64,000 nt of DNA, taken from Paludibacteraceae bacterium. Its GTDB lineage: Bacteria > Bacteroidota > Bacteroidia > Bacteroidales > Paludibacteraceae. The notes beneath the pieces were generated by a model. The model was given only the letters and a program-made list of their open reading frames with translations, was not told the origin of the DNA and did no database searches. This document shows positions 1 through 7,873 of this stretch, one piece after another. Both the position numbers and the translations under genes were made by a program. The DNA lies in contig JAGBRL010000059.1 of NCBI GenBank assembly GCA_017632345.1, positions 1-64,000 on the forward strand. Reading direction: 5' to 3'. Every line of letters begins with the position of its first letter. Position 1 is the first letter of the stretch.

Positions 1-192
1 ATGCAAAAACGCCTTACCCGCAGCTGGAGTTTCTCCGGATTAGCGTCTTTGGTAGGAATTGTTCTGATGTATTACGTTGATTTTTACAGCTTGTTCAACA
101 ATCCGGAAAAGGACTGGGAAAACATGAAGATTTTGGACAAAAATCCACCTCCTCAACTAACTCTTTTTGTTTATGGGGGGCTTGTAATTTGA
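1..192 (+). CDS. hypothetical short membrane protein, possibly 5'-truncated
   Basis: A 63-codon frame begins with ATG at the very first base, so it may be complete or the tail of a longer gene cut by the window edge. It has one hydrophobic stretch (about residues 12-27) that could be a membrane helix, followed by a charged, proline-containing tail. I do not recognise a family. A terminator-like hairpin follows 9 bases after the stop, which supports a real transcribed 3' end here. Confidence 0.4.
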   Translation: MQKRLTRSWSFSGLASLVGIVLMYYVDFYSLFNNPEKDWENMKILDKNPPPQLTLFVYGGLVI

Positions 193-201
193 AAAAAGAA
201 A

Positions 202-236
202 TCTCAACCGCATAAAATCAGCGTTTGAGACTCCTT
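202..236 (+). terminator. terminator-like hairpin after the left-edge gene
   Basis: The arms TCTCAA (202-207) and TTGAGA (225-230) pair. After one mismatch the stem continues with CGC (209-211) against GCG (221-223), closing a 9-base loop. A T-rich stretch follows. It lies just after the stop codon at 192. Confidence 0.6.
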
Positions 237-261
237 TTTACATCGTTTTTAGTTTTTATCG

Positions 262-427
262 GACACTAATATTTAGAAATTCTGACTTGCTTTATTTCTA
301 AATGTAAGGCTATGCACGGTGCGTCGTCGGTAACTGAGGACGCAGTGTCGGTCTATTGATTAATAAAAGAGCTGTATAAATATTAGTGTCGTTGCTCCGT
401 AAAAGGCCTATTCGGGCGGTGGAGCAA
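262..427. other. structured intergenic element with long inverted repeat
   Basis: The convergent gap 193-462 has no gene but is full of pairing. GACACTAATATTTA (262-275) is the exact reverse complement of 377-390, a perfect 14-bp repeat enclosing about 100 bases. A competing 10-bp hairpin pairs 271-280 with 294-303, and a 6-bp hairpin pairs 320-325 with 339-344. A further 7-bp hairpin (TTGCTCC 392-398 with GGAGCAA 421-427) follows directly. It could be a structured RNA or a small non-autonomous mobile element with terminal inverted repeats. I found no clear target duplication. Confidence 0.5.
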
Positions 428-462
428 GGTTCTTCATCGTTCAAAATATCTGAAATAGTTTT

Positions 463-2118
463 TCACACGACTATTTCTAATACGGAGCATTTGCTTTCGG
501 GAGAATACACTTTGGACAAAGCCTCGTTTAGAGAAACTTTGTCTGTTGCTTTTGCATAGTTTACGCCGTATGCGCAGGCAAGTTGGGCGATATTTACTGA
601 GTGCGGTGTTTCAAAGTATTCTCTCATTTCTTCTAAATCAGAAGGACCTTTCAGATTTCTGAATATGCCGCCGCCGTTGTTGTTTATCACAATTATTTTG
701 AAACTGTCGGGCAGGTGCTTGTTCCACAGAGCGTTACTGTCGTACAGAAAACTAAGGTCGCCAGTTATTAACGTGGTGAAAGAGAAATCTGATGTCTGCG
801 CTTTTTTTGCGGCAAATCCGGCTGCGGTAGATGTAGAGCCGTCGATGCCGCTGGTTCCTCTGTTTGCAAAGTATCTGATGTTTTTCTTGCATGAGAAAAA
901 TTGCCCGAGACGCACGCTCAGCCCGTTGCTCAGATGCAGGTCTGAGTCGTCTGGAAGTGATTTGGTCAGGATGTTGAATACTTCACGTTCGTTCCAGTCG
1001 GAGGTTTCGTGTTCGGTTTCAAACTTGCGTTCAAGCGCGAGATTGCGATCCGTGAATAAATCTGCAAATAGGTCTTCCTTATTATTGTCACGTCTGTTGC
1101 AGTTTGCCTTGACTTGTTTTACGACAGAAGTTGTAAAGTCCTGCATGGACATTTCAATTTGATGGGACAAGGCGCCGAAAGTGTCAGCCAGCACGTCTGT
1201 AAAATTCACGTTGAAGTGAAAGTCCGGTTTGTGCTTTCTGAAAAACAGTTTAGCAGATTTTGAAACTAAAGAGCCGCCGAAAGTGATCAGCAGTTCTGGT
1301 TTGAACAGCTCCGCTTCGTCTTCGGTTATTGACGAAAACAGTCTTTCTGCGCAGTTTATTATTTTTCTGCCTGGCCTTACGTTAGAGAGCTGCTCGGCCA
1401 CCACAATGATGCCGTTCTTGTGTTGACAAATGGTTTCTAAATTCTGCTGCAACTTATCGCATGGTAGCGAAAAGCCGCCTAAAATCATGACCTTTCTGCT
1501 TCTTTCAAATATGGATAAAACTTCAGACGGGCAATCGCCTTTTACGGCAGGTGCTGCGATTGCCCTTTGTATGTATTCGCCGTTGTCGTCTGCAAGCTTG
1601 TACAGCGGTTCTGCAAGCGGAACATTTATATGCACGGGGCCTTTCCGGCCTTTTTGAGCAACAGACAAGGCGTTGTTCGCAATTCGGTTCGCATGCCAAA
1701 GACTCTCTTCGCTCTCGTCTTTCGGAAGCTGGAACGATGCTTTGACGATATTTCTCATTACGTCTCTCTGACGTATTGTTTGGCTATCCTCTTGGTCTAT
1801 CCACGCTTCGGGTCTGTCTGCAGTTATTACTAAAAGCGGGATTTGCTGATAATAAGCTTCGGCTACGGCCGGCATGTAATTGAGGACTGAAGTGCCGGAG
1901 GTGCATATCAAAGCCACTGGCTTTTGTGTTTTTTGTGCGATACCGAGAGCAAAATATGCTGCGCTTCGTTCGTCCACAACAACAAAGTTGGCCCCGCTTT
2001 CACGTCTGTTAAAAGCTATTGAGAGGGGCGCGTTTCTGGAACCGGGTGATATGACTGCATCTATGTCTCCAAGTGCATGCGTTAGCGTCAAAACGGCTTT
2101 TTTATCAGTGTTCTGCAT
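463..2118 (-). CDS. menD: MenD, SEPHCHC synthase (menaquinone biosynthesis)
   Basis: Thiamine diphosphate enzyme that joins isochorismate and the succinyl semialdehyde unit from 2-oxoglutarate to give SEPHCHC, the committed step of menaquinone synthesis. Family hallmarks are all present: SPGSRNAP near the N-terminus with the substrate arginine, DERSAAY with the ThDP-activating glutamate, TADRP, GTSGIDG, and the ThDP-Mg motif GDLSF followed by INNNGGG about 100 residues from the end. I prefer the ATG at 2118 (551 residues), which overlaps menF by 14 bases and puts SPGS at the usual distance from the start. An upstream in-frame ATG at 2157 gives 564 residues. It is the last gene of a leftward M16-menA-menF-menD block. 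Confidence 0.93.
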   Translation of the reverse strand: MQNTDKKAVLTLTHALGDIDAVISPGSRNAPLSIAFNRRESGANFVVVDERSAAYFALGIAQKTQKPVALICTSGTSVLNYMPAVAEAYYQQIPLLVITADRPEAWIDQEDSQTIRQRDVMRNIVKASFQLPKDESEESLWHANRIANNALSVAQKGRKGPVHINVPLAEPLYKLADDNGEYIQRAIAAPAVKGDCPSEVLSIFERSRKVMILGGFSLPCDKLQQNLETICQHKNGIIVVAEQLSNVRPGRKIINCAERLFSSITEDEAELFKPELLITFGGSLVSKSAKLFFRKHKPDFHFNVNFTDVLADTFGALSHQIEMSMQDFTTSVVKQVKANCNRRDNNKEDLFADLFTDRNLALERKFETEHETSDWNEREVFNILTKSLPDDSDLHLSNGLSVRLGQFFSCKKNIRYFANRGTSGIDGSTSTAAGFAAKKAQTSDFSFTTLITGDLSFLYDSNALWNKHLPDSFKIIVINNNGGGIFRNLKGPSDLEEMREYFETPHSVNIAQLACAYGVNYAKATDKVSLNEALSKVYSPESKCSVLEIVV

Positions 2119-3241
2119 TGTCTGTTGTTTTTGGCTTGTTTCGTTTAATGTTTTCAATGACGGACAAGAGAGTCTGGGCCTTTAGCTCCGTCTCGTTCCA
2201 TTCGTCTTCTGCAGTTGATTCGGCAGTTATTCCGCCTCCGGCAAATAGCACAAATTTGTCCTTTTGCACCTTCATGCAGCGAAGGTTGACGAAAAGGTCA
2301 AGGCTTTCAGGGCCGTCGGTTGTGCCGATTATTCCGCTGTAATATTCACGGTCAAAGCCTTCTCCTTCTATTATTGTTTCTTTCGCAATATCTTTTGGCA
2401 TGCCGCAGACAGCCGGAGTGGGGTGCATCTTTTCTATTAACTGGACGATGTCGAATTTGGCATGGACTGTCGCGCAAAAGTCTGTCCTTATGTGAGACAA
2501 CGCTCCTGCTTTTACAGTGTGCGGCTGACTTTTATTCCAGCTGATGCAGCCTGCCTCGTTGAATATGTCTGTCAGAAAATCAGTTACGAAATTCTGCTCT
2601 TTTTTGTTTTTGTCAGACCATTTTATAGAGTCTGTTGTTTGTGTTGTGCCGGCAAGCGCAACGGTGCGGATTGTGTTTTTTTCTCGTTTGAGGAAACACT
2701 CCGGTGTTGCTCCTATCCAGATGCATTCGCTTGGCACATTCAGCCAATACACGAAGGTCTCTGGATATTTGTCAGACAGTTGTTTGAATATTGCGAGCAA
2801 GTCTGCGTCTTCTCTGTCTGTCGCCAATGGTCTTGCAAAGACAAGTTTGTCAACTTCCCCGTTTTTTATCTTGTCTATGAATTTTCCTACTCGTTGCAAA
2901 TATTCTGTTTTTGTCATGCAGGACGTGCCTGGCTCTGACTGTTTTTCAGAGACTTCAAATTTTGATTTAAGCAGAAATTCGGCAGTCTCTTTGTTCGCTG
3001 ATGTCTCTATCCTGAAGTCTTCACGGAGAAATAAAACGGGACCTTTGTCGAATGGCGCCGCGACGAAGCCTTTGCAAGGTGTGTTTATTATGTGACTGAC
3101 AGACGTGTATTTGTCGCATTCTGCATTGTTCTGAATAATCATGGCTAATTTGTCAGAAAAAGGCATGCGGAAACAGCAGAACGGAATGTTCCGCTCCTGA
3201 CAGATTTTAATTGCGTCTTCAATCAAAATGTTTTTCGTCAT
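2105..3241 (-). CDS. menF: isochorismate synthase (menaquinone branch)
   Basis: Chorismate-binding enzyme that converts chorismate to isochorismate, feeding MenD encoded next door. The C-terminal catalytic domain is recognisable: DKLVFAR with the likely general-base lysine near residue 132, IGATPE near 176-181, ALAGT, and the late HPTPAVCG and EGFDREYYSG blocks that contribute to the Mg/chorismate site. At about 378 residues it has the usual size for short Bacteroidetes MenF. The ATG at 3241 gives a 4-base ATGA overlap with the menA stop, so I prefer it over an in-frame ATG two codons upstream (3247). Translational coupling with menA is likely. It is distinguished from anthranilate or salicylate synthases mainly by context. 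Confidence 0.9.
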   Translation of the reverse strand: MTKNILIEDAIKICQERNIPFCCFRMPFSDKLAMIIQNNAECDKYTSVSHIINTPCKGFVAAPFDKGPVLFLREDFRIETSANKETAEFLLKSKFEVSEKQSEPGTSCMTKTEYLQRVGKFIDKIKNGEVDKLVFARPLATDREDADLLAIFKQLSDKYPETFVYWLNVPSECIWIGATPECFLKREKNTIRTVALAGTTQTTDSIKWSDKNKKEQNFVTDFLTDIFNEAGCISWNKSQPHTVKAGALSHIRTDFCATVHAKFDIVQLIEKMHPTPAVCGMPKDIAKETIIEGEGFDREYYSGIIGTTDGPESLDLFVNLRCMKVQKDKFVLFAGGGITAESTAEDEWNETELKAQTLLSVIENIKRNKPKTTDNAEH

Positions 3242-4131
3242 ACACAAAGCGCTACAGAAAGTAAAACTGCAAAAATTAACATGTTCCGCGAAGATTCTCC
3301 AATTAGAACGTTCAGCTCTTTGCCTTTATTGATTTTGCAAAGTTTTTTCCATGAAAAGATGTGCAAAATGACGTAGGCCAACAATAAGGCGGCGTAATAG
3401 TTGCTGCTAAGCATAAGAACGGCGATTGATATAAAGGCGGCAGATAGCCCTGAAAAAAGGTACAGATATTTGCCAAATGTTTCGCCGAATCTCACTATCA
3501 CGGTGCGTTTTCCGCTGCGAGCGTCAGTTTCTCTGTCTCTGTAGTTGTTCACGACAAGCAATGTGTTGACTACCAGTCCGGTCGCTATTGATATGAATGT
3601 CAGGTCGCAAGTCCATTCAAATGTCTGAACGTAATATGTGAATCCGACTGCTACAAGCCCGAAGAACAGCACCACGGCAATGTCGCCAAGTCCGTTGTAA
3701 GACAGCGGATACGGCCCTGATGTGTAGAAGTACGCAAACAGAACGCAAAATATACCGACAAAGATAATCTTCCAGTTTGTGAAGAAAAGAAGAGACAGTC
3801 CGCAAAGACAGCCTGCAGCTATCACGATAGCGATGCCTTTTTTCATGGCGCTTTCCGAAATCCAGCCTTGAGACGTGGCTCGTAGCGGCCCAAGGCGGTC
3901 TTCGCCGTCGCTGCCTTTCAGATAATCGTACAGGTCGTTTATCAGATTTGCGGCTATTTGCATCATAATGGCGAACAGAAGACATGCTAAGGCCTGCCGC
4001 CATGCAAATTTGCCGTCGTGAAAAGCCATGGCGCAGCCTACCAGAACTGGCACTATTGCCGCAGCTAATGTTTTAGGGCGCGCAGCTAACAGCCACGCTT
4101 TTGCTGAATTTTGTTTAATCTCTTCCATCAT
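3238..4131 (-). CDS. menA: 1,4-dihydroxy-2-naphthoate polyprenyltransferase MenA
   Basis: UbiA-family integral membrane prenyltransferase that attaches the polyprenyl tail to dihydroxynaphthoate, giving demethylmenaquinone. Evidence: about eight hydrophobic segments over 297 residues, the first aspartate-rich Mg-diphosphate motif NDLYDYLKGSDGEDR from residue 65, and a second one, NNYRDRETD, near residue 195. The start is the first of two adjacent ATGs (4131 or 4128), only 3 bases after the M16 peptidase stop. It overlaps menF by 4 bases. menA, menF and menD therefore sit as one unit, but menB, menC and menE are not in this window. Confidence 0.93.
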   Translation of the reverse strand: MMEEIKQNSAKAWLLAARPKTLAAAIVPVLVGCAMAFHDGKFAWRQALACLLFAIMMQIAANLINDLYDYLKGSDGEDRLGPLRATSQGWISESAMKKGIAIVIAAGCLCGLSLLFFTNWKIIFVGIFCVLFAYFYTSGPYPLSYNGLGDIAVVLFFGLVAVGFTYYVQTFEWTCDLTFISIATGLVVNTLLVVNNYRDRETDARSGKRTVIVRFGETFGKYLYLFSGLSAAFISIAVLMLSSNYYAALLLAYVILHIFSWKKLCKINKGKELNVLIGESSRNMLIFAVLLSVALCV

Positions 4132-4134
4132 ATT

Positions 4135-6918
4135 CTATTTTGCAGGAATCATGCTTACGGAAATTTCGTTTCTTGCGTCCATAATCTCTTTCAGTGTTGT
4201 TCTGACACTTTCCGAAGTTATGGACTCTATGCTTTTTTCGTAATCGTCAAATATGGTCTCGCCGTCTCTGTATAACGACACCATCAGATTCAGCCACCAA
4301 TGGTTTTCGCGCTGGTTCTCCTTGTAGTTTTTCAACATGTTTTCTTTTACTTTCTGCAAGTCAGACTCCTTCGGACCGTTCTTTATGATAGAGTCTATTT
4401 CGGACCGTATCAGTCCTACGAGCTTTTCTCTAAGCTTCGGGTCTGTGTCAAACGACATTTGCAGTAAAGCTTTTCCGACCGGCAGTTTAGACAGGCTTCC
4501 GTTGGTGGAAACTCCGTACGTTCCGCCTTCCTCTTCGCGCAAAGATTCGGTATATCTCAGTCTTAAAATGTCTTTTATTACGCTGATGTTCAGTCTGTTT
4601 TTGATGTTGTATTCGCAATCAGCGCTGTACATTACGAAGTTTGACGCCTTTTCAACTTTCAGTTTTTTTGAGAATAGGCATGTGTTTTTCCCGTTCGGAA
4701 TGCGCACGTTCCTGTCTTCCCATTTGTTGCGTTTTTTGTCTGTTTTGAGACATCCGAGATATATTTCGGACAGCCGTTTCAGCTCATTTTCCTCTATGTT
4801 TCCTACGAAAAAGAACGTGAAGTCGGACGCGTTTGAGAAGCGTTCGGCGAAGAAGTCGTAAACCTTGTCTTTCTGCACTTTTTGCAGATGTTTCAGGTCA
4901 AAAGAGAACGAGCGAGGATTGTGTCCGCTCACCATCGCGTTCACGCTGTCTCTGAACGCTCTGTTAGGGTCGGCTGCCGCATTTGCCAATACTGTCTGGT
5001 ATTGGTTGATGATTGACTTGTACGCATTGTCGTCTCTTCTCAAATTAGTGAAATGCAGATGCACGAGCTGGAACAGTGTTTCTAAATCTTTTACAGAAGA
5101 GCTTCCGGAAAGAGCCTCTTCGTTATTGCCGATGGACGGACTTACTCCGACAACCTTTCCTGCTAGCGATTTAGAGAGCTGAACCGCGTCAAACTTGCCA
5201 AGCCCGCTGTTCTCCACAACGTCTGCGCTTAAATATGCCGACGGCAGGTCTTCTATGTTTTCGACAGCCGCAAATCCGCCTTCTGCAAATGCGAACATCA
5301 GAATTTCGTCCGCCTTGAAATCTGTCTTTTTATACGCTATTTTTACGCCGTTTGACAGTTCCCATTCAGCAAATCCGAATTTTTTGTTCTCATCAGATTT
5401 CTTTACTTTTCCCTTCTTTGGCAGGTTTGATACAAGCGGCTCGTTTATGGTGTTGTCCACATAAGGCTCTATCTTCACGTTTTTTATAGAATCTAAAATA
5501 GACAGAACGTCAGTTTTGGTAAGCGGCTCTTTCGGCCCTGTTATCACTATGTCTATGTTTTTGTCCGTGATTAACGACTCCGCCTTGCGGTTTATGTCTT
5601 CAAGGGTTATGGCTGGCAATATTTTCTGTATAAAGTTGAACTCCCAGATTATACCCGGAATTGGCTCGAAGTCAAGGAAGTTGCGTACGTATTCGTTTAC
5701 GTAAGAGTTGTTTTTCTGGTTCTCTCTTTCGTTGAAAGCTTTTTCGTAAGAACTGAGCATATCTGTTTTCGCGCGATCAAGCTCTGTCTGGGTAAAGCCG
5801 AAATCTTTCACGCGTTTTGCCTCAGTCAGCAATCTGACAAAGGCTTCCTTTTCCTTGTTTTCTGACGGAATTGCGGCAAAAGTGAAGGCGTCTTTGGTCT
5901 TTACCATCTCATGGTCGTAAGCTCCTGCGTTTGCAAACGGCGAGTTCTGTTGCTGCACAATTTCTGCGAATCTGTCTGACAGCATGTTTTCAATCAGAGA
6001 GACCCCTATCATGGATATGTAGCCTAATTCGCTGGCTTTCAGTCTGTCGTCCATTGGATTGTGACGGTAGTCTATGCGTATGCGCGTCATTCTGCATTCG
6101 CTGTCAGACAATATGACTACGATAGGCTCCTCGTTGTCTTCTATGGTGAAGTAATTTCTTTTAGCTGGATTTGCTCTCTTCGGTATGTCTGCGAACAATT
6201 TCTTTACCTTCTCCACAGTCTTGTCCGCGTCTATATCTCCCACAATTATAATCGCTTGCAGGTCTGGTCTGTACCATTTGTGGTAAAAGTCCCTCAGCGC
6301 ATCATATCTGAAGTTGTTTATTACGGCAGTGTCTCCTATTATGTCTCGCTTGGCGTACTGCGAGTTAGGGTAGAGCAGAGGTAGCGATTCGCCCCACAAA
6401 CGTCTGTCTGCGCTGTTTCTGGTTCTCCACTCTTCTCGTATCACGCCGCGCTCTTTGTCGATTTCTTCGCTTCCGAGCGTGAGGAATCCGGACCAGTCGT
6501 GAAGCACGAGCAGGGCCGTGTCAACGATACCTTCTCTGTATGTGGGAACGGATTTGAGGTTATAAACAGTCTCGTCCAGCGATGTGTACGCGTTGATGTT
6601 TGCTCCGAATTTGACGCCGACTGTTTCCAGATAGCTGATTATCTGCTTGTCAGGAAAGTTTTTAGTTCCGTTGAATGCCATGTGCTCAAGAAAGTGCGCA
6701 AGTCCGTCTTGGTTGTCCTCTTCGAGTATGGCGCCCACGTCCTGCACTATGTAAAAATCGGCCCTGCTTTCAACTGTCTTGTTTGATTTCACGTAATATG
6801 TCAGCCCGTTGTCCAACTGCCCGTAACGCAGTGTCGTGTCCAGCGGAATGATTCTGTTCTGAGCGGACAGACAGCACAGAAGTCCGGCAAATAGAGCTGT
6901 AAGAAATATCTTTTTCAT
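4135..6918 (-). CDS. secreted M16 family zinc metallopeptidase (insulinase/pitrilysin-like)
   Basis: A 927-residue protein with an N-terminal signal peptide (cleavage near residue 19-20, CCLSAQ). The inverted zinc motif HFLEH lies at residues 75-79, with the third zinc ligand probably in the ERGVIREEWR block about 80 residues later. Length and layout fit a two-repeat M16 enzyme with four homologous domains, of which only the first carries the zinc site. These typically degrade peptides in the periplasm. It is the first gene of a leftward block and ends 3 bases before menA, so it is probably co-transcribed with the menaquinone genes, although no functional link is known to me. A -7 box lies upstream at 6955-6962. 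Confidence 0.9.
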   Translation of the reverse strand: MKKIFLTALFAGLLCCLSAQNRIIPLDTTLRYGQLDNGLTYYVKSNKTVESRADFYIVQDVGAILEEDNQDGLAHFLEHMAFNGTKNFPDKQIISYLETVGVKFGANINAYTSLDETVYNLKSVPTYREGIVDTALLVLHDWSGFLTLGSEEIDKERGVIREEWRTRNSADRRLWGESLPLLYPNSQYAKRDIIGDTAVINNFRYDALRDFYHKWYRPDLQAIIIVGDIDADKTVEKVKKLFADIPKRANPAKRNYFTIEDNEEPIVVILSDSECRMTRIRIDYRHNPMDDRLKASELGYISMIGVSLIENMLSDRFAEIVQQQNSPFANAGAYDHEMVKTKDAFTFAAIPSENKEKEAFVRLLTEAKRVKDFGFTQTELDRAKTDMLSSYEKAFNERENQKNNSYVNEYVRNFLDFEPIPGIIWEFNFIQKILPAITLEDINRKAESLITDKNIDIVITGPKEPLTKTDVLSILDSIKNVKIEPYVDNTINEPLVSNLPKKGKVKKSDENKKFGFAEWELSNGVKIAYKKTDFKADEILMFAFAEGGFAAVENIEDLPSAYLSADVVENSGLGKFDAVQLSKSLAGKVVGVSPSIGNNEEALSGSSSVKDLETLFQLVHLHFTNLRRDDNAYKSIINQYQTVLANAAADPNRAFRDSVNAMVSGHNPRSFSFDLKHLQKVQKDKVYDFFAERFSNASDFTFFFVGNIEENELKRLSEIYLGCLKTDKKRNKWEDRNVRIPNGKNTCLFSKKLKVEKASNFVMYSADCEYNIKNRLNISVIKDILRLRYTESLREEEGGTYGVSTNGSLSKLPVGKALLQMSFDTDPKLREKLVGLIRSEIDSIIKNGPKESDLQKVKENMLKNYKENQRENHWWLNLMVSLYRDGETIFDDYEKSIESITSESVRTTLKEIMDARNEISVSMIPAK

Positions 6919-6954
6919 ACGAATAATATGATAAATGTTCGATTAAATAAAGCA

Positions 6955-6962
6955 CAAATTTA
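6955..6962 (-). promoter_or_regulatory. candidate -7 box for the M16-men block
   Basis: On the minus strand this reads TAAATTTG, a full match to the Bacteroidetes TAnnTTTG element, 36 bases before the M16 start codon. I see no good TTTG at -33. Confidence 0.35.
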
Positions 6963-7139
6963 GTAAATTTCTTTTAAGAGGTAGCCCTTATTGTCGCATT
7001 ATTTAGTGTTAAACTTTTTCAATGGGCTTTGCGGTAGTGTTTTTCTTGAAAATGATAAAAAAATCTCCGTTTTTTTTTGCTTAACTCAAAATTAATTACT
7101 TAATTTACGCAGTTAAATGCGTTTTATAGTAGTTGACTT

Positions 7140-7664
7140 ATGATAACGAATGACGAGGTGTTTCAGATAGGAAAGATAAACAAGCCGCACGGATTGCAGG
7201 GCGAGTTGTCCTTTTCCTTTACGTCAAGTGTTTTCGACGAGGTTGAGTGTCCGTATCTTGTGTGCGAGGTTGACGGCATATTGGTGCCTTTTTTTATAGA
7301 AAGTTACAGGTTTAAGAATGATGATACGGCTTTGATTAAGTTTGAGGGTATTGATACTGACGAGGAGGCGAAAGTGCTTTCTAAAGCTGATGTCTTTATG
7401 TCGCGCTCTTTGGTGCCTGACGGTGCTGATGTGGCTTGCGGCATTGATTTCTATATTGATTATAAGGTGTTTGACGAGAATGATAAGGTTGTTGGGGTGA
7501 TTGTCGGTGTTGATGACTCGACGGAAAATGTATTGTTTTTAGTGAAGGCTGATGGGGGAAATGAATATATGATTCCGGCTAGCGACGAGTTTGTTTTGGA
7601 GATTGATGATGAAAAGCATACAATGAAGATGCAGATTCCGGAAGGGCTGCTGTCTTTGGATTGA
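7140..7664 (+). CDS. rimM: ribosome maturation factor RimM
   Basis: A 174-residue protein with the RimM architecture: an N-terminal beta-barrel domain opening with the signature FQIGKINKPHGLQGEL, then a C-terminal PRC-barrel domain (from about residue 95) including the GVIVGVDD and DEFVLEID blocks. RimM binds ribosomal protein S19 and helps 30S head maturation. The ATG at 7140 is the natural start because the GKI-PHGL motif begins about a dozen residues later. It stands alone and diverges from the M16-men block. A poor promoter match (TTTG at 7076-7079, TAATTTAC at 7101-7108) lies upstream. Confidence 0.93.
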   Translation: MITNDEVFQIGKINKPHGLQGELSFSFTSSVFDEVECPYLVCEVDGILVPFFIESYRFKNDDTALIKFEGIDTDEEAKVLSKADVFMSRSLVPDGADVACGIDFYIDYKVFDENDKVVGVIVGVDDSTENVLFLVKADGGNEYMIPASDEFVLEIDDEKHTMKMQIPEGLLSLD

Positions 7665-7814
7665 TAAGGTTGGTTTTGCGCTCTGCTGAATGGTGCTGTT
7701 TTTTTGGGGAGGTTTGGCACGGCGGAGCTTGTTTTAAGGATAATGGTTTAAATTTCATGTGCGGCATTTGTTTGCGCATGTAGGTGTTGTTGCGCAGACG
7801 TTTCTTGGGATGTT

Positions 7815-7846
7815 TTTGTTTAGTTGAAATTTGAATGTTATCTGTG
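7815..7846 (+). promoter_or_regulatory. candidate promoter for the GH30 gene
   Basis: TTTG (7815-7818), a 20-bp spacer, then TATCTGTG (7839-7846), one mismatch from TAnnTTTG. The predicted transcript start near 7850 lies after the in-frame start at 7835, which supports the ATG at 7874 as the real start. Confidence 0.45.
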
Positions 7847-7873
7847 CCTATTGAACTTTTAAAATTTTATGTT

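Noticed and set aside
452..477. Hairpin GAAATAGT/ACTATTTC across the menD stop codon as a terminator
   Set aside because: No T-run follows on the minus strand, and half the stem is coding sequence.
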